64,000 nucleotides of DNA from the NCBI RefSeq assembly GCF_014076415.1, contig NZ_CP043568.1, positions 2,542,001 to 2,606,000 on the forward strand, written 5' to 3'. Both the position numbers and the translations under genes were made by a program. Source of the stretch: Comamonas testosteroni. Lineage in GTDB: Bacteria; Pseudomonadota; Gammaproteobacteria; Burkholderiales; Burkholderiaceae_C. Numbering within the stretch: the stretch's first letter is position 1; each line of letters starts with the position of its first letter. Positions 35,071 to 44,389 of the stretch are shown here, in pieces. The notes beneath the pieces are model-generated. The model saw only the letters and a program-made list of their open reading frames with translations. It made no database searches and was not told where the DNA came from.

Positions 35071-35932
35071 ATGATGGATACCTGTGTCTCAGGTGAAAGA
35101 CTTGCTGAGGCGCTTAGGCATCTGCGCGCACGTGGTTTCAAGCCCACCTGCAATCGGCACAGAATCAGGTCATTCGAAGGGGCGCGTCAATGCAAAGGGG
35201 ATCCATCAGAATCCGGTTTGATATCTGGGACTGGGATTTCTTGGAGTACCCAGCAATCACCATTCTCGATTGATCAGCTGACTTTCCATCCTAAGTTCCA
35301 CACTTGGATGAAAAGGGACCGCTGTGCTACTTCGCACATGGCTCGAGTGTGTTGGGTCAATACGATCCAGCTTCAGAGCTCACGCACCAATTTCCTTATA
35401 GCAAGGTCAACGCTCGCATCGATAACGTGCGCGATGTGTATGACCTTTTTGGCCTTGACCTGGCCATTGACGCCACTGGCGAAGAGTTGGTCAGTGAAAT
35501 GGTCAACGCCAGGCGCGTGCGATCTGGCCTCAACACACCTGTCGTTCATGTGAGGATTCGTGGTAACGGCGAATGCGTGCAGACTTTCTGGACGCAAGGT
35601 GAATCTTATGCATGCTTCCGATGCCTAGTGCATGCCGGGCACAAGAACTACCGTGAGGAGCGATACCCTGTCTTAAAAGGGGAAGCTCAGCGTAATCGAT
35701 CGGGTGTGGTGGCTTCACCCCATACGCCGTAAACGCTCCGATGTCCGCAGCAGCTTTGTGTATGGAGGTCGTCGTTGACTGGCTCCAAAGAGGGCACACT
35801 AGTCCACGGTTTCGTACCCGTGCAATGGCAAACGCTAATGTGTATGGAGTGAAGGATCAGGATGTAGCGCGTCTGCCGGCCTGTCCGGCTTGTGGAAAAG
35901 AACATGCTGTGCCCGCTACCGTTCGGGAATGA
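35071..35932 (+). pseudogene. Frameshifted, internally deleted cap2-like E2/E1 gene
   Basis: Several frames join to give pieces of a CBASS Cap2-type protein. The start MMDTCVSGERLAEALRHLRA leads to RIRFDIWDWDFLEYPAITIL, then PHLDEKGPLCYFAHGSSVLG (the E2-like domain with its Cys). It jumps to SKVNARIDNVRDVYDLFGLD, LAIDATGEE, HVRIRGNGECVQTFWTQGES and ACFRCLVHAGHKNYREERYP (ThiF/E1 domain), and another frame supplies NAPMSAAALCMEVVVDWLQR, PRFRTR and LPACPACG at the C-terminus. At least three frameshifts and loss of the segment between E2 and the E1 nucleotide-binding part make it inactive. Confidence 0.8.
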
Positions 35933-36368
35933 TGAAGCAAAGCTGCTTGTGGAAGATCCTCTACTGGCAAGCTTGGCACCATATAGACAGCTCGCTTCAT
36001 TCGAACCAGAGGCGGGAGGGATCCTGATGGGCTACAGGAGAGGTGCTCACATCCACATCACTGAAGCTACGTTTCCATCGAAGGATGATGTTAGAAACCG
36101 ATTCAGATTCTTCCGGCACGCGAATCACCATCAAAGCATTGCTCTTCAACGATGGGAAGATACGGATAGAACTCTCGACTATGTCGGCGAGTGGCACACC
36201 CATCCAGAAGATGCTCCTGTGCCGTCGCACATTGACCTGAAGCATTGGCGCGAGATCGCTGTTGGCAGGCGCTGCCCAATGGTCTTTGTGATCGTTGGCC
36301 GGAGGAGCAACTGGATAGGAGTAGGTCATTTCGACCAAATCCACCAAGTCTCCCCGCTTCAAAAATAG
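35904..36368 (+). CDS. JAB/MPN-domain deubiquitinase-like peptidase, Cap3-like
   Basis: 154 residues from the ATG at 35904 (a GTG at 35892 is possible). A JAMM zinc-protease domain is complete: catalytic Glu in FEPEAGGILMGYRRG, and the zinc motif His-x-His-x7-Ser-x-x-Asp in EWHTHPEDAPVPSHIDL, followed by MVFVIVGRRSNWIG. In type II CBASS the Cap3 peptidase removes Cap2-made conjugates from the cyclase. It overlaps the 3' end of the cap2 remnant by 29 bases, as expected for a cap2-cap3 pair. The gene itself looks intact, but without a working Cap2 or a cyclase it has no obvious substrate. Confidence 0.83.
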   Translation: MLCPLPFGNDEAKLLVEDPLLASLAPYRQLASFEPEAGGILMGYRRGAHIHITEATFPSKDDVRNRFRFFRHANHHQSIALQRWEDTDRTLDYVGEWHTHPEDAPVPSHIDLKHWREIAVGRRCPMVFVIVGRRSNWIGVGHFDQIHQVSPLQK

Positions 36369-36709
36369 CGAAAGCAAAAAAATATCTATAACAACGGAAT
36401 TGTTACACAGCTTAATTTTCTAATAAACCTATAAATGCACGTTTGTGCAAATTTCTGGTGAATTTTTATAGTCTGTATAAGCTTAAATAGATGTTTGTCA
36501 ATTAAGTTAAGTTACAGTTTAAATGCTAAAGTTTGATATATGCGATTTCTGGCTATATCAAATATCCATGTGCGTCAATAAATAACATTGACATCCTGAA
36601 AAAGATTGCTTAGTCTCCCGCGGTCGTAATAAGGGAGTATTTGATGCGTGTGGTCTTTATAAAAATAGTCTTGCTGAAAAAGTACACGTTCTGAAAAGCC
36701 GGGGGGGCC
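36369..36709. other. AT-rich promoter region upstream of XRE gene
   Basis: About 340 very AT-rich bases with no gene. The start of the next gene is preceded by a G-run (GGGGGGG) that can serve as ribosome-binding site. Confidence 0.45.
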
Positions 36710-37093
36710 GTGAATCAGTTCAGTAAGTTTTTGCGAGATCTACGTATCAAGCGTGGGCTAATGCAAAAGGACGCCGCACACCTGCTTGGCTATGAGTCGA
36801 GCTATCTTTCGGCCTTGGAGCGTGGTTCCAGAGGCCTCCCCAAACAAGAATTCTTCACACGCCTGGTGCGTACATTAGAGCTGGATGAGGCAGAGCAGGT
36901 TGCACTCAATGAGGTGCTGCTGCAATCCCGACGGCAAATGCCCATACCGGAGACCACTAGCCGGGATGAGCAGGTCCTGTTGACCAAGCTACAGGCTAAG
37001 TTGGGTTGCTTGCAACCGCTTCAGATCCAAATCATCACCCTGGTTCTCTCAATGCCAGCTGCGTGCGCGCACACCACGGAGGAACTTTCATGA
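36710..37093 (+). CDS. XRE-family regulator
   Basis: 127 residues starting with GTG. An HTH_XRE domain fills residues 3-62 (FLRDLRIKRGLMQKDAAHLL then GYESSYLSALERGSRGLPKQ), followed by a helical tail with no known domain. It is 250 bases upstream of the recombinase trio and in the same direction, so it probably regulates the trio or island excision. After the gene, GCGAGCC and GGCCCGC could form a stem around CGAA, but without a T-run. Confidence 0.8.
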   Translation: MNQFSKFLRDLRIKRGLMQKDAAHLLGYESSYLSALERGSRGLPKQEFFTRLVRTLELDEAEQVALNEVLLQSRRQMPIPETTSRDEQVLLTKLQAKLGCLQPLQIQIITLVLSMPAACAHTTEELS

Positions 37094-37341
37094 CATAAAC
37101 GAAAAGCGAGCCCGAAGGCCCGCCTCTCGAGGGTACCTATTGATACCACGTCCGCAAGCAAAGTATCGATTCCCTTCTGCCAGGCGTCAAGCCTTCCCCC
37201 CCACACCTTTACCGTTTTTCGCTAGTTTTTTAACTCGCGATGTTTTCCTGCGCCCAGATTTTTTGTGGTAAGGGAATAAAAGAATATATACGCGTGCTGG
37301 CGTAGGAGTAAGGCTATCCGGCCCGCGGAGGAAAGTAATGT

Positions 37342-38856
37342 ATGCAAGATGCACTTAAAAATAATAATGAGTCTCCGGATGATTGGCACTTATCGAGTGC
37401 ATGTCGCACGCGAAGTGGCGTAATTTTTGACGCAACTGCTGATCTTTGGGATTACCGTGATGGGTTAACTAACGTAAAAATAAACTTTGAGAAAATTAAT
37501 GCTGCTGATGATTTCTTTAAAAGAGCCTTAAAAAGAGTAATGGCATCGGTTGCGATGGTCAACGGACCGGAAACTGTTGTGCTCTATTTTGACGCTGCTG
37601 TTGGATTTTTGTGCTCTATATATCAGTTCAGAGAGAGAATTAATGAAGTCAGTGGTGAAGATTTCTTGAGGTATAAGCTCTCACAGACGAATAACAGGGT
37701 TTCTTTGACTGTAAGGTCTGTTCTAAAAAAATGGGGGGAATTGAGTATAGGTGGTTTCTCAAAAAATTTGCTGCCGACATTGAATAACATAAGAATAAAT
37801 TCCCCAAATTCTGGGGTGGCTGTTGCTACAAAGGATCCTTTAACTGGTCCATTTACAGACTTCGAGTTTGAGTCGATAAATAATGCAATGGCTAGAGAGT
37901 ACGCAGATGGGGGAGTTTCGGTCACAACATACACAATGGCGCTGATTTTTATCGCGACAGGAGCTAGGCCTGTCCAGATAGCTGCAATGAAAGTTAAAGA
38001 CGTGAAGGTTGTAGATTTGGGGACTGGGATAGATTACAGCATTGATGTACCACGAGCAAAGCAGAGGCGTGAACCGCGTTCGGAGTTTAGAAATAGGCCG
38101 TTAATAAAATCTGTCGGGAAACTAGTAAGTTTATACGCGGAAGCGGTTCGGTCTAAGTTCTCAAAGATTATGGATGATCCTCTTGAAGCACCACTGTTTC
38201 CTGGATATCAATGCAAAACTTCGGCTAAAGCTGGGTTTGCTCATCATCGTTTGTCGTCGTCAATTAGCCAAACTTTCAACAGAATAATGAGAAGATTAAA
38301 GGTCATATCAGAACGAACTGGAGGGCCGATTAATATAACCGCCATTCGATTCCGAAGAACCTTCGCGACGCGTGCTGCTCAGGAAGGGCACGGTTTGCTA
38401 GTAATTGCAGAGCTGCTAGATCACTCGAGTACAAGACATGCAGGCATCTATATTGACACACGCCCGGACATCGCGGAACGTATTGATAAGGCGGTCGCTT
38501 TAGAGTTGGCTCCCATTGCGCAAGCATTCGAAGGAAAAATTATTGTTGGCGATATGTATGCAGCAAGGAAAGAAGATAAATCCAGTCATATCCGCGACCT
38601 TCGGATTAGCAACTCACCTTTAGCGTCATGTGGGCAGTACGAATATTGCAATATGTGTGCCCCGGTTGCATGCTACACCTGTAATAGCTTTGAGCCTTGG
38701 TTGGATGGTGACCATGAGGCTGTATTAGATTACTTGCTGAAGAAACGTGGCACACAACTTAAAGAAATAGATGCTCGTATTGCAACCGTTAATGATAGAA
38801 CAATTATTGCTGTGGCTCAAGTAGTTAATTTGTGCAGGCACCAACGCAGTATTTGA
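37342..38856 (+). CDS. gmtY: Tyrosine recombinase, GmtY-like (first of trio)
   Basis: 504 residues after a good ribosome-binding site (GGAGGAAAG). The C-terminal half is a tyrosine recombinase: first Arg in FIATGARPVQIAAMKVKDV, second box ITAIRFRRTFATRAAQEG, His in LLDHSSTRHAGIYID with the catalytic Tyr in GIYID. The usual HxxRH box reads I-R-F-R-R, so both His positions are replaced while the Arg is kept. A Cys-rich tail follows (CGQYEYCNMCAPVACYTCNS), possibly a zinc finger. Together with the next two genes it resembles the gamma-mobile-trio module found in Vibrio islands that carry defence genes; that match is from recollection of architecture and needs a profile search. Confidence 0.75.
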   Translation: MQDALKNNNESPDDWHLSSACRTRSGVIFDATADLWDYRDGLTNVKINFEKINAADDFFKRALKRVMASVAMVNGPETVVLYFDAAVGFLCSIYQFRERINEVSGEDFLRYKLSQTNNRVSLTVRSVLKKWGELSIGGFSKNLLPTLNNIRINSPNSGVAVATKDPLTGPFTDFEFESINNAMAREYADGGVSVTTYTMALIFIATGARPVQIAAMKVKDVKVVDLGTGIDYSIDVPRAKQRREPRSEFRNRPLIKSVGKLVSLYAEAVRSKFSKIMDDPLEAPLFPGYQCKTSAKAGFAHHRLSSSISQTFNRIMRRLKVISERTGGPINITAIRFRRTFATRAAQEGHGLLVIAELLDHSSTRHAGIYIDTRPDIAERIDKAVALELAPIAQAFEGKIIVGDMYAARKEDKSSHIRDLRISNSPLASCGQYEYCNMCAPVACYTCNSFEPWLDGDHEAVLDYLLKKRGTQLKEIDARIATVNDRTIIAVAQVVNLCRHQRSI

Positions 38857-38882
38857 ATCGTTTCTCAAAGGTCAGAGTAAAA

Positions 38883-40919
38883 ATGAATAGTAATGTCATC
38901 CCATTCGTTCCAAAATCGGAGAAGGCAACGCTTGAAAATCTGGAGCAATTTGTGGCTTACTGCAAAGAGCAACTGTCCTCTCTGGGAGGAGATGTCGATT
39001 TTTATAGCAATATTTGGGATATATCAACATGGTTGAAAAAGAAAGGTGACAGCCATCGCGTAAGTATCCATTTCTGGAACTGGGAAAATAGGAATTTGAG
39101 AAATGATGGTTTGGTTTCTATGGCGGAGCCACTTTTATCTTTCGTTAAATCTTACTTTATATATAAATTTTTCTTAGGCGCCACGAGGAAATCGAATGCG
39201 ATGTTGGCGGCTTTTCGGGTTCTGGAATTATCTTTGCTCGACGTTACCGGAAGTGCGAATCCAAATGATATTAATCAAACTGTGTTGAATCACGCTGCAC
39301 AAATACTGAAGTCTAACTATTCCGAGGGCTCTGCATACGATTGCGGGAGGATCCTTTGCGCAATTAATAAGCTTGCATCCGATTACAGATTGCTCAAGGC
39401 GCCTAGCTTGTGGCGTAATCCGTTATCGCCTGATAAGGGATACTTGATTAGAGTGGGGAAGGAATATGAGAGAAGACGAAAGAGGAAAATACCTTCTCCT
39501 GCCGCTTTCAACGCACTAGGGGAAATTTTTCAAATCGGAAAGGCTCCAGATGACATCCTAGTCTCCTCAGTGTGTGCTCTTCTTTGCAGTGCTCCAAGTC
39601 GGATTGTCGAGATAACATTATTGCCATCCATATGTGAAGTTTATGATGTAGATCCTAAGACGGGAGATAAGGTATATGGAATACGTTTCTTGCCGGCTAA
39701 AGGTGGATCACCAATGGTTAAGTACATTGCCCGACCTATGTATAACGTGGTGAGAGAAGCAATAAAAAGGATACGTAATTTGAGTGAGCCTGCTATTGAA
39801 ATTGCAAGATGGTATGAAAAAAATCCGTCGAAGCTTTTCTTGCCTCCTGAGCTTGAGCATCTCAGAGGTAAAAGAGACTTGAGCATGAGTGAAGTTGATA
39901 AAATAGTTTTTTTTGAAGCAACAAGGAATGTTAATAGAGGTAACCAATGGGTGAAACTAAATTTCGTACCTAGGTTTAAGAAGGATTCCGACAATAAGTT
40001 TTATGCGGATTTCTCCGATGTGGAGAAGGCTATTATAAAGATGTTGCCAAAAAACTTTCCATTTTTGAACAAATTAAGTAAGTTGAAATATAGTGAAGTT
40101 CTTATGTTGGTTAGAAAGAATGAGCTCAGTTCTAGGAAGTCTACCTACCGCTGCATGATTCATCAAATTATTGCGCAGGATATAGGGAATAGAATTTCTC
40201 GAGAATCCGAAAACAATCTGTTTAAGAAATATAGTTTCACCGAGGATGATGGGAGTGAAATTCTGGTGACTACACATGAATTTCGTCACTATCTAAATAC
40301 AATTGCTCAGATTAATTTTATGGATCAGCTAGATATTGCACGCTGGTCAGGTCGAAAAAATGTTTACCAAAATGGCTACTATGACCATGTTTCAAGTAGA
40401 GAAATAACTGAAAAAATCCGTTTGGCTTATCTTGGGGAGGCTGCTGCGATTGGACCTATCACTAGTCTACATAAGGTTTCCTTAATTCGACGTGATGAAT
40501 TCGCTTTGCAGAGAATTCCAACAGCTCATACCACAGCTTATGGATATTGCGTACATGATTACTCAATGTTGCCATGTCAGCTACACCAAGACTGCATGAA
40601 CTGTGATGAGCAGGTATGTATAAAAGGGGAGGGGGATTGTAAGGAGGAAAATATTCGGGCCTTGAGAAGCGAGACTGAATTATTGCTAGCAAATGCTAAA
40701 GAGTCCCTCGGTAACGATGTATATGGTGCGGACAAGTGGGTAAGACATCAGCAATTGACACTTGACCGATTGAACAGCCTCTGCTCAATTCTAGATGACC
40801 CTAATGTCCCTGATCAGGCCGTTATTCGCCTCGACGATTCTCTGACTCAAGGTGTGATTGAACAAGCCATGGAGCGTCGTGCAATTGATCTGATGCATGA
40901 TGAAGATTATGAGAGATAA
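38883..40919 (+). CDS. gmtZ: Second tyrosine recombinase, GmtZ-like
   Basis: 678 residues from the ATG at 38883, with AAAGG upstream, 26 bases after the first recombinase. The catalytic set is canonical: Arg in CSAPSRIVEITLLP, HxxRH in TTHEFRHYLNTIAQ, Trp in IARWSGRKNVYQ and Tyr in NGYYDHVSSRE. A C-terminal extension carries a Cys/His cluster (MLPCQLHQDCMNCDEQVCIK then GDCKEEN), probably zinc binding, before a helical end. The size and extension match the integrase component of the gamma-mobile trio. With the neighbouring recombinase it likely catalyses insertion and excision of this island. Confidence 0.75.
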   Translation: MNSNVIPFVPKSEKATLENLEQFVAYCKEQLSSLGGDVDFYSNIWDISTWLKKKGDSHRVSIHFWNWENRNLRNDGLVSMAEPLLSFVKSYFIYKFFLGATRKSNAMLAAFRVLELSLLDVTGSANPNDINQTVLNHAAQILKSNYSEGSAYDCGRILCAINKLASDYRLLKAPSLWRNPLSPDKGYLIRVGKEYERRRKRKIPSPAAFNALGEIFQIGKAPDDILVSSVCALLCSAPSRIVEITLLPSICEVYDVDPKTGDKVYGIRFLPAKGGSPMVKYIARPMYNVVREAIKRIRNLSEPAIEIARWYEKNPSKLFLPPELEHLRGKRDLSMSEVDKIVFFEATRNVNRGNQWVKLNFVPRFKKDSDNKFYADFSDVEKAIIKMLPKNFPFLNKLSKLKYSEVLMLVRKNELSSRKSTYRCMIHQIIAQDIGNRISRESENNLFKKYSFTEDDGSEILVTTHEFRHYLNTIAQINFMDQLDIARWSGRKNVYQNGYYDHVSSREITEKIRLAYLGEAAAIGPITSLHKVSLIRRDEFALQRIPTAHTTAYGYCVHDYSMLPCQLHQDCMNCDEQVCIKGEGDCKEENIRALRSETELLLANAKESLGNDVYGADKWVRHQQLTLDRLNSLCSILDDPNVPDQAVIRLDDSLTQGVIEQAMERRAIDLMHDEDYER

Positions 40920-41391
40920 GTCGTGGTCGCGTGCGCGGAATCTGAGTGATCTGGATATTAAAGAAATTGTTGATATTCTTGACGGTTGGGAGGGGAAGTT
41001 GAGTTGGGATTTGCTAGTTGAATCAATCAACAAGCGCTTAAATCAAAGGTACACTCGTCAAGCATTAAATAATCATAGCCGAATTGCTGATGCCTTTAAG
41101 CTAAGGAAGAGGAGCTTGTCTGCTCAGCCAATCAGGCAACGCTTGCCCATTGCCGCGGCTAAAATCGTCGATCAAGAAATCGATGTTATTCTTCAGCATA
41201 ATCACTATCTTGAAGCCAAAGTACAAAGACTTGAAGCGGAAAACAATAGGATTCAGCAGCGACACGTACGTTGGGCCTACAACGCTGCTCTTAGGGGCCT
41301 GAATATGCATTTTCTGGACAGACCACTGCCGGTCATTGATCGTCAACAGACAGAGGTGACAATGGAGTCCCTTTCGAAGAAAACCCGATGA
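40897..41391 (+). CDS. gmtX: Small third protein of recombinase trio, GmtX-like
   Basis: 164 residues, overlapping the second recombinase by 23 bases. The N-terminus has NLSDLDIKEIVDILDGWEGK, LSWDLLVESINKRLNQRYTR and QALNNHSRIADAFKLRKR, a helical region that looks DNA-binding. A coiled coil follows (HNHYLEAKVQRLEAENNRIQ). No catalytic motif. Its fixed place after two tyrosine recombinases suggests an accessory factor for recombination, as in the gamma-mobile trio. An alternative start lies at 40909. Confidence 0.7.
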   Translation: MMKIMRDKSWSRARNLSDLDIKEIVDILDGWEGKLSWDLLVESINKRLNQRYTRQALNNHSRIADAFKLRKRSLSAQPIRQRLPIAAAKIVDQEIDVILQHNHYLEAKVQRLEAENNRIQQRHVRWAYNAALRGLNMHFLDRPLPVIDRQQTEVTMESLSKKTR

Positions 41392-41528
41392 GTTTCTTCC
41401 GTGCTCGTTGTCTTTCGGGCGCATGATCCGTGCTAGCTATCACAGTTAGCTAGCTCAGTTCGTGGTGACAGTTACTCCAGATTGTCCCTCGGACTTGTTC
41501 ACGTTTTGCTGGAGCGGCTATGTGGCAG

Positions 41529-41744
41529 ATCGCAAAGCCCGAAACCGATCACCATGCCTTATGTTGCCAGCAGAGCAACGGCATGGCGTAAAGCATCGTC
41601 AACACCTTCAAGCGCGACTACATATGTCGCATCGATCTAGGTGATGCGCCGATGGCGCTGGCTCAATCGCCGCGTTCGTTCGAGTACTTTAACGAGATCT
41701 AGCCGCATTCGATTTTGAAGATGATGTCGCCCAGGGAGTTCTGA
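41529..41744 (+). pseudogene. 3' remnant of an IS3-family OrfB
   Basis: The frame contains QQSNGMA, stop, SIVNTFKRDYICRIDLGDAP, MALAQSPRSFEYFNEI, stop, PHSILKMMSPREF, stop. This is the C-terminal end of an IS3-family transposase (consensus SNGMAE-FV-TFKRDY and HSSLKMMSPREF) with two internal nonsense codons. No matching 5' part is adjacent. Confidence 0.75.
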
Positions 41745-42280
41745 TGAGTGCAGAGTCGCCCCGCACATGAGGGCCAACTTAGTGATTGAACTGTGTCCGA
41801 AACTACGGGAGCAAGATCAGCTACTTGCAAAGGCCGTGAAGTTCAAAGCTGTCACTTGACCTTTCTTGTCTTTCTGCAACAGGTTCTTGTCATCGAATCT
41901 GGTTCAGCGCAACGACTGGTGGCAGTTTGCTCGGAAATGCCAAAGGGTTCGGGGTAATGACTTTGCTGGTCAATCAGGGCCACCGACGATGGCGAGGCTC
42001 GTAATTCCTTGTCTATGGGGGAGTGCTTGGCTGGAGCGATAGCAGCTCCCCTACGTTAAAGCGAAAAGGAGCCAAGCCTGCTTCTAGGACCGCTCAGCAT
42101 CATAGATATTTGTCACGGGGCCCGTTCGGAGCCGATAACTGTCACATCGCCTCCAACCGCGAGCGACATTTTCTTTTTGTAAACAAGTCCGCTGTAGTCG
42201 TCCAGTTGTTGACATAGGTGTTGGCGTGGGGCGTGCTATCGATAGTTCTCTCTAGACAAGTCGGCCTTGTTTACATAAAT
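41745..42280. other. Non-coding right margin of accessory region
   Basis: No supported gene. At its end a perfect 12-base palindrome, CATAAATTTATG (42274-42285), abuts the point where cpaB homology stops, so it marks the junction of foreign and resident DNA. Confidence 0.5.
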
Positions 42281-42892
42281 TTATGAACATAAGAATTTCT
42301 CGGCATCTTCGGGGCTCAGCTCGAGAGTGACGGCGCTCACCACCTTGGGCTTGGTTTCGTCGCGGTCGGCTTCCTGGGCCACGGCCAGGACCAGCACGTT
42401 TTCAAGTACGGTCTTGCTGATCTGGCGCGAATCCTCCATCCTGCCGGCCTGCTCCTGCTGGGCGTTGACCACCACATCCACGTAGTTGCCTGGCAGGGCG
42501 AAGCCCGCCACACCGACCACATCGTTGACGCGTACCGTCATGGCCCGCTTGCCCGGAGCGATGACGGCTGCCAGTCCGCCCTTGGTGCCGACCGGCGCCA
42601 GCTTGCCTTCGAGCACGGCCTCGCCGCGCAGCACGCCGACCTTGACCACTCGGTCCTGCAGCTGCTGCATGTCATGGAAGGCGCCATCGGGTATGGAGCC
42701 CCGCGGCCAGTCCACGGTGTTCAGCATGTTCGGCAAAATCTTGCCGCCCAGTGGAATGTCGGTGGCAGCAACGACCACCTTGTCGGCGTCCAGGCTGCCG
42801 CGCTGGGCGACCCAGTTGGCTGCATAGACTGCAGCCGCCAGACTGGCCAGTACGGCGAGGACAAACAGACCCAAAGCTTTGAGGTTTTTCAT
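42281..42892 (-). pseudogene. cpaB: Flp pilus assembly protein CpaB, 3'-truncated
   Basis: 203 residues remain of a protein usually near 270-300. The N-terminal membrane anchor (LGLFVLAVLASLAAAVYAAN), the SAF-like domain (VVVAATDIPLGGKILPNMLN), and the C-terminal CpaB region (GKRAMTVRVNDVVGVAGFAL, GNYVDVVVNAQQ) are intact up to VVSAVTLELSPEDAEKF. Then the frame runs into foreign AT-rich DNA, adds LCS and stops. The missing end would carry the last strands before cpaC. It follows cpaA by 33 bases on the same strand. Loss of the end and of all downstream tad genes here suggests the accessory region entered at this point. Confidence 0.85.
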
Positions 42893-42924
42893 GGGAGGCT
42901 CCTGCTATGCCGTGATGTAAGTGA

Positions 42925-43521
42925 CTAGACCCAGGTGAACTGTCGAGCGACCAGGAACGCCAGGGTTCCCAGGGCGATGCTGACGCCGTAAGGCAGCTTG
43001 CCTACCGAATGCGCCGAGCTGGAGCGGGCATCGGGAGCGATCCCTGCCGCGACATTGATGTAGAGCAGCTGGACGGCCTCGGCAGAGTTGCGCAGCAGCC
43101 TGCCGGCCATGCGGTGCCAGAGTGCGTAGCTGATGGCGGCTACACCGCCGGTGATGAAGACAAAGATCACGGCCTGCCAGGTGGCCTCGGGTCCGATAAA
43201 GCTGCCGACCATGGCCATCAGCTTGACGTCGCCGCCGCCCATGGCATGCAGCAGATACAGCGGCAGCATCATGACCAGACCCAGCGCCATGCCGCCCAGC
43301 GCCCAGAAAAAGCCGCCGCTATGGGGGTGGTGGGCCAGCAGACCATAGAGCAGGGCCAGGGTGATGCCACCAAAAGTCAGGCGATTGGGGATGCGCCGTG
43401 TGCGCAGATCGCTGATGCTGGCAGCCAGCAGGAGCAGCAGCAACATCAGCGAGCGCGGCTCGGTGAGCAGGCCGGCCATCAGCTCGGATGCTGCGCTGAG
43501 TTCGGAAGATGTCATGGTCAA
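42925..43521 (-). CDS. cpaA: Prepilin peptidase of Tad/Flp system
   Basis: 198 residues with five to six membrane helices, the compact type A24 prepilin peptidase (TadV/CpaA). The two catalytic Asp are in ISDLRTRRIPNRLTF and LLHAMGGGDVKLMAM (GxGD). It processes Flp pilin at the inner membrane. It is first in line before cpaB, but no Flp pilin gene (with the usual GATAIEYGL-type motif) is visible in the 0.9 kb upstream, where it is often found. Confidence 0.92.
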   Translation of the reverse strand: MTMTSSELSAASELMAGLLTEPRSLMLLLLLLAASISDLRTRRIPNRLTFGGITLALLYGLLAHHPHSGGFFWALGGMALGLVMMLPLYLLHAMGGGDVKLMAMVGSFIGPEATWQAVIFVFITGGVAAISYALWHRMAGRLLRNSAEAVQLLYINVAAGIAPDARSSSAHSVGKLPYGVSIALGTLAFLVARQFTWV

Positions 43522-44389
43522 ACTCCAGTCCTGTGTTCAGCGAATCCTGTCCGGGCCTCAGAGTTGACGCTGGCTGTCTGCTGCGTTCAGCTCATCTGAC
43601 TGGTTTCTGCAGGATCCGGGCGATATGTGACTAAATACAATTTCTCTATCAACTTCATTCTTTTGTTTAATTTTGTGGAAATACTATTCCTATAGAAATC
43701 ACTTATCAATATTGGATCTCGTAAGGATTTTTCTAATCTGCATGAGATGCAAATGTGACGCCGTTGTAGGTTGCGTAAGCAGTGGTCTCATGCGCTTGCT
43801 GACGCAGATCGGTCTGCAGTGGGTGCCGGCTACAGAGGGTGCTCGCAAGGCCTTGCCCGGAGCTCGCTCAGAGGAGCCGGGGAGGCACAAGAGACGCTGC
43901 ATGGCTTGAAGAGAGGCCGGGTCCGATGGAGCCTGGCGGTGCCTGTGGCCAGGCCGGAAGGCGCTGAAATGCGTTACGGGCGTTACGGGCGTTACCCATG
44001 TTCCGGGGCCTGAAGTGCCCGCTGCTGTATTGCGTGGCAGGCCCGGGGCGTCGGCATTACGGCCCGGGGCAAGGCCGTCGTGGGACTGAGTAGCCGCTTT
44101 TAGGGATGAGGCCGGGGTAGTCCTCGGCAAGCTGCAGCCCGGCAGCTTGCCGGCATTTCCTCCTGGCCTGCCGGTGGCGGTCTTGAAGACGGTTTGCTGA
44201 GAGCGCTGATCCGGTCTTCAGGCAACACCCGCTCGGTTCATTCACAGGGGATGTGTTGCTATATAAAATATAGCTTATAGCGCTTTTCCTGAATGGATTT
44301 CATCGTTGAAATAACTCTATTTCATTGATCGCAATGCGATACAAGCTTCTATTTTGATAGCTGTCTGAGGCGGAAAAATCGGCACAGCT
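43522..44389. other. Intergenic region with short tandem and family repeats
   Basis: No gene supported on either strand, and no Flp pilin. It contains three tandem copies of GCGTTACGG (last one imperfect) near 43972-43998. Near 44262-44366 is an AT-rich patch with ATATAGCTTATAGCGC and TATTTTGATAGCTGTC, a style of intergenic repeat common in Comamonadaceae genomes. Confidence 0.5.

Noticed and set aside
43972..43998. Three tandem GCGTTACGG units considered as iterons or CRISPR-like repeats
   Set aside because: Only three short adjacent copies without spacers or a replication gene.
43699..44130. Possible 143-codon minus-strand gene upstream of cpaA, checked as a Flp pilin candidate
   Set aside because: It lacks the pilin cleavage motif and hydrophobic helix; it contains the tandem GCGTTACGG repeat and looks non-coding.
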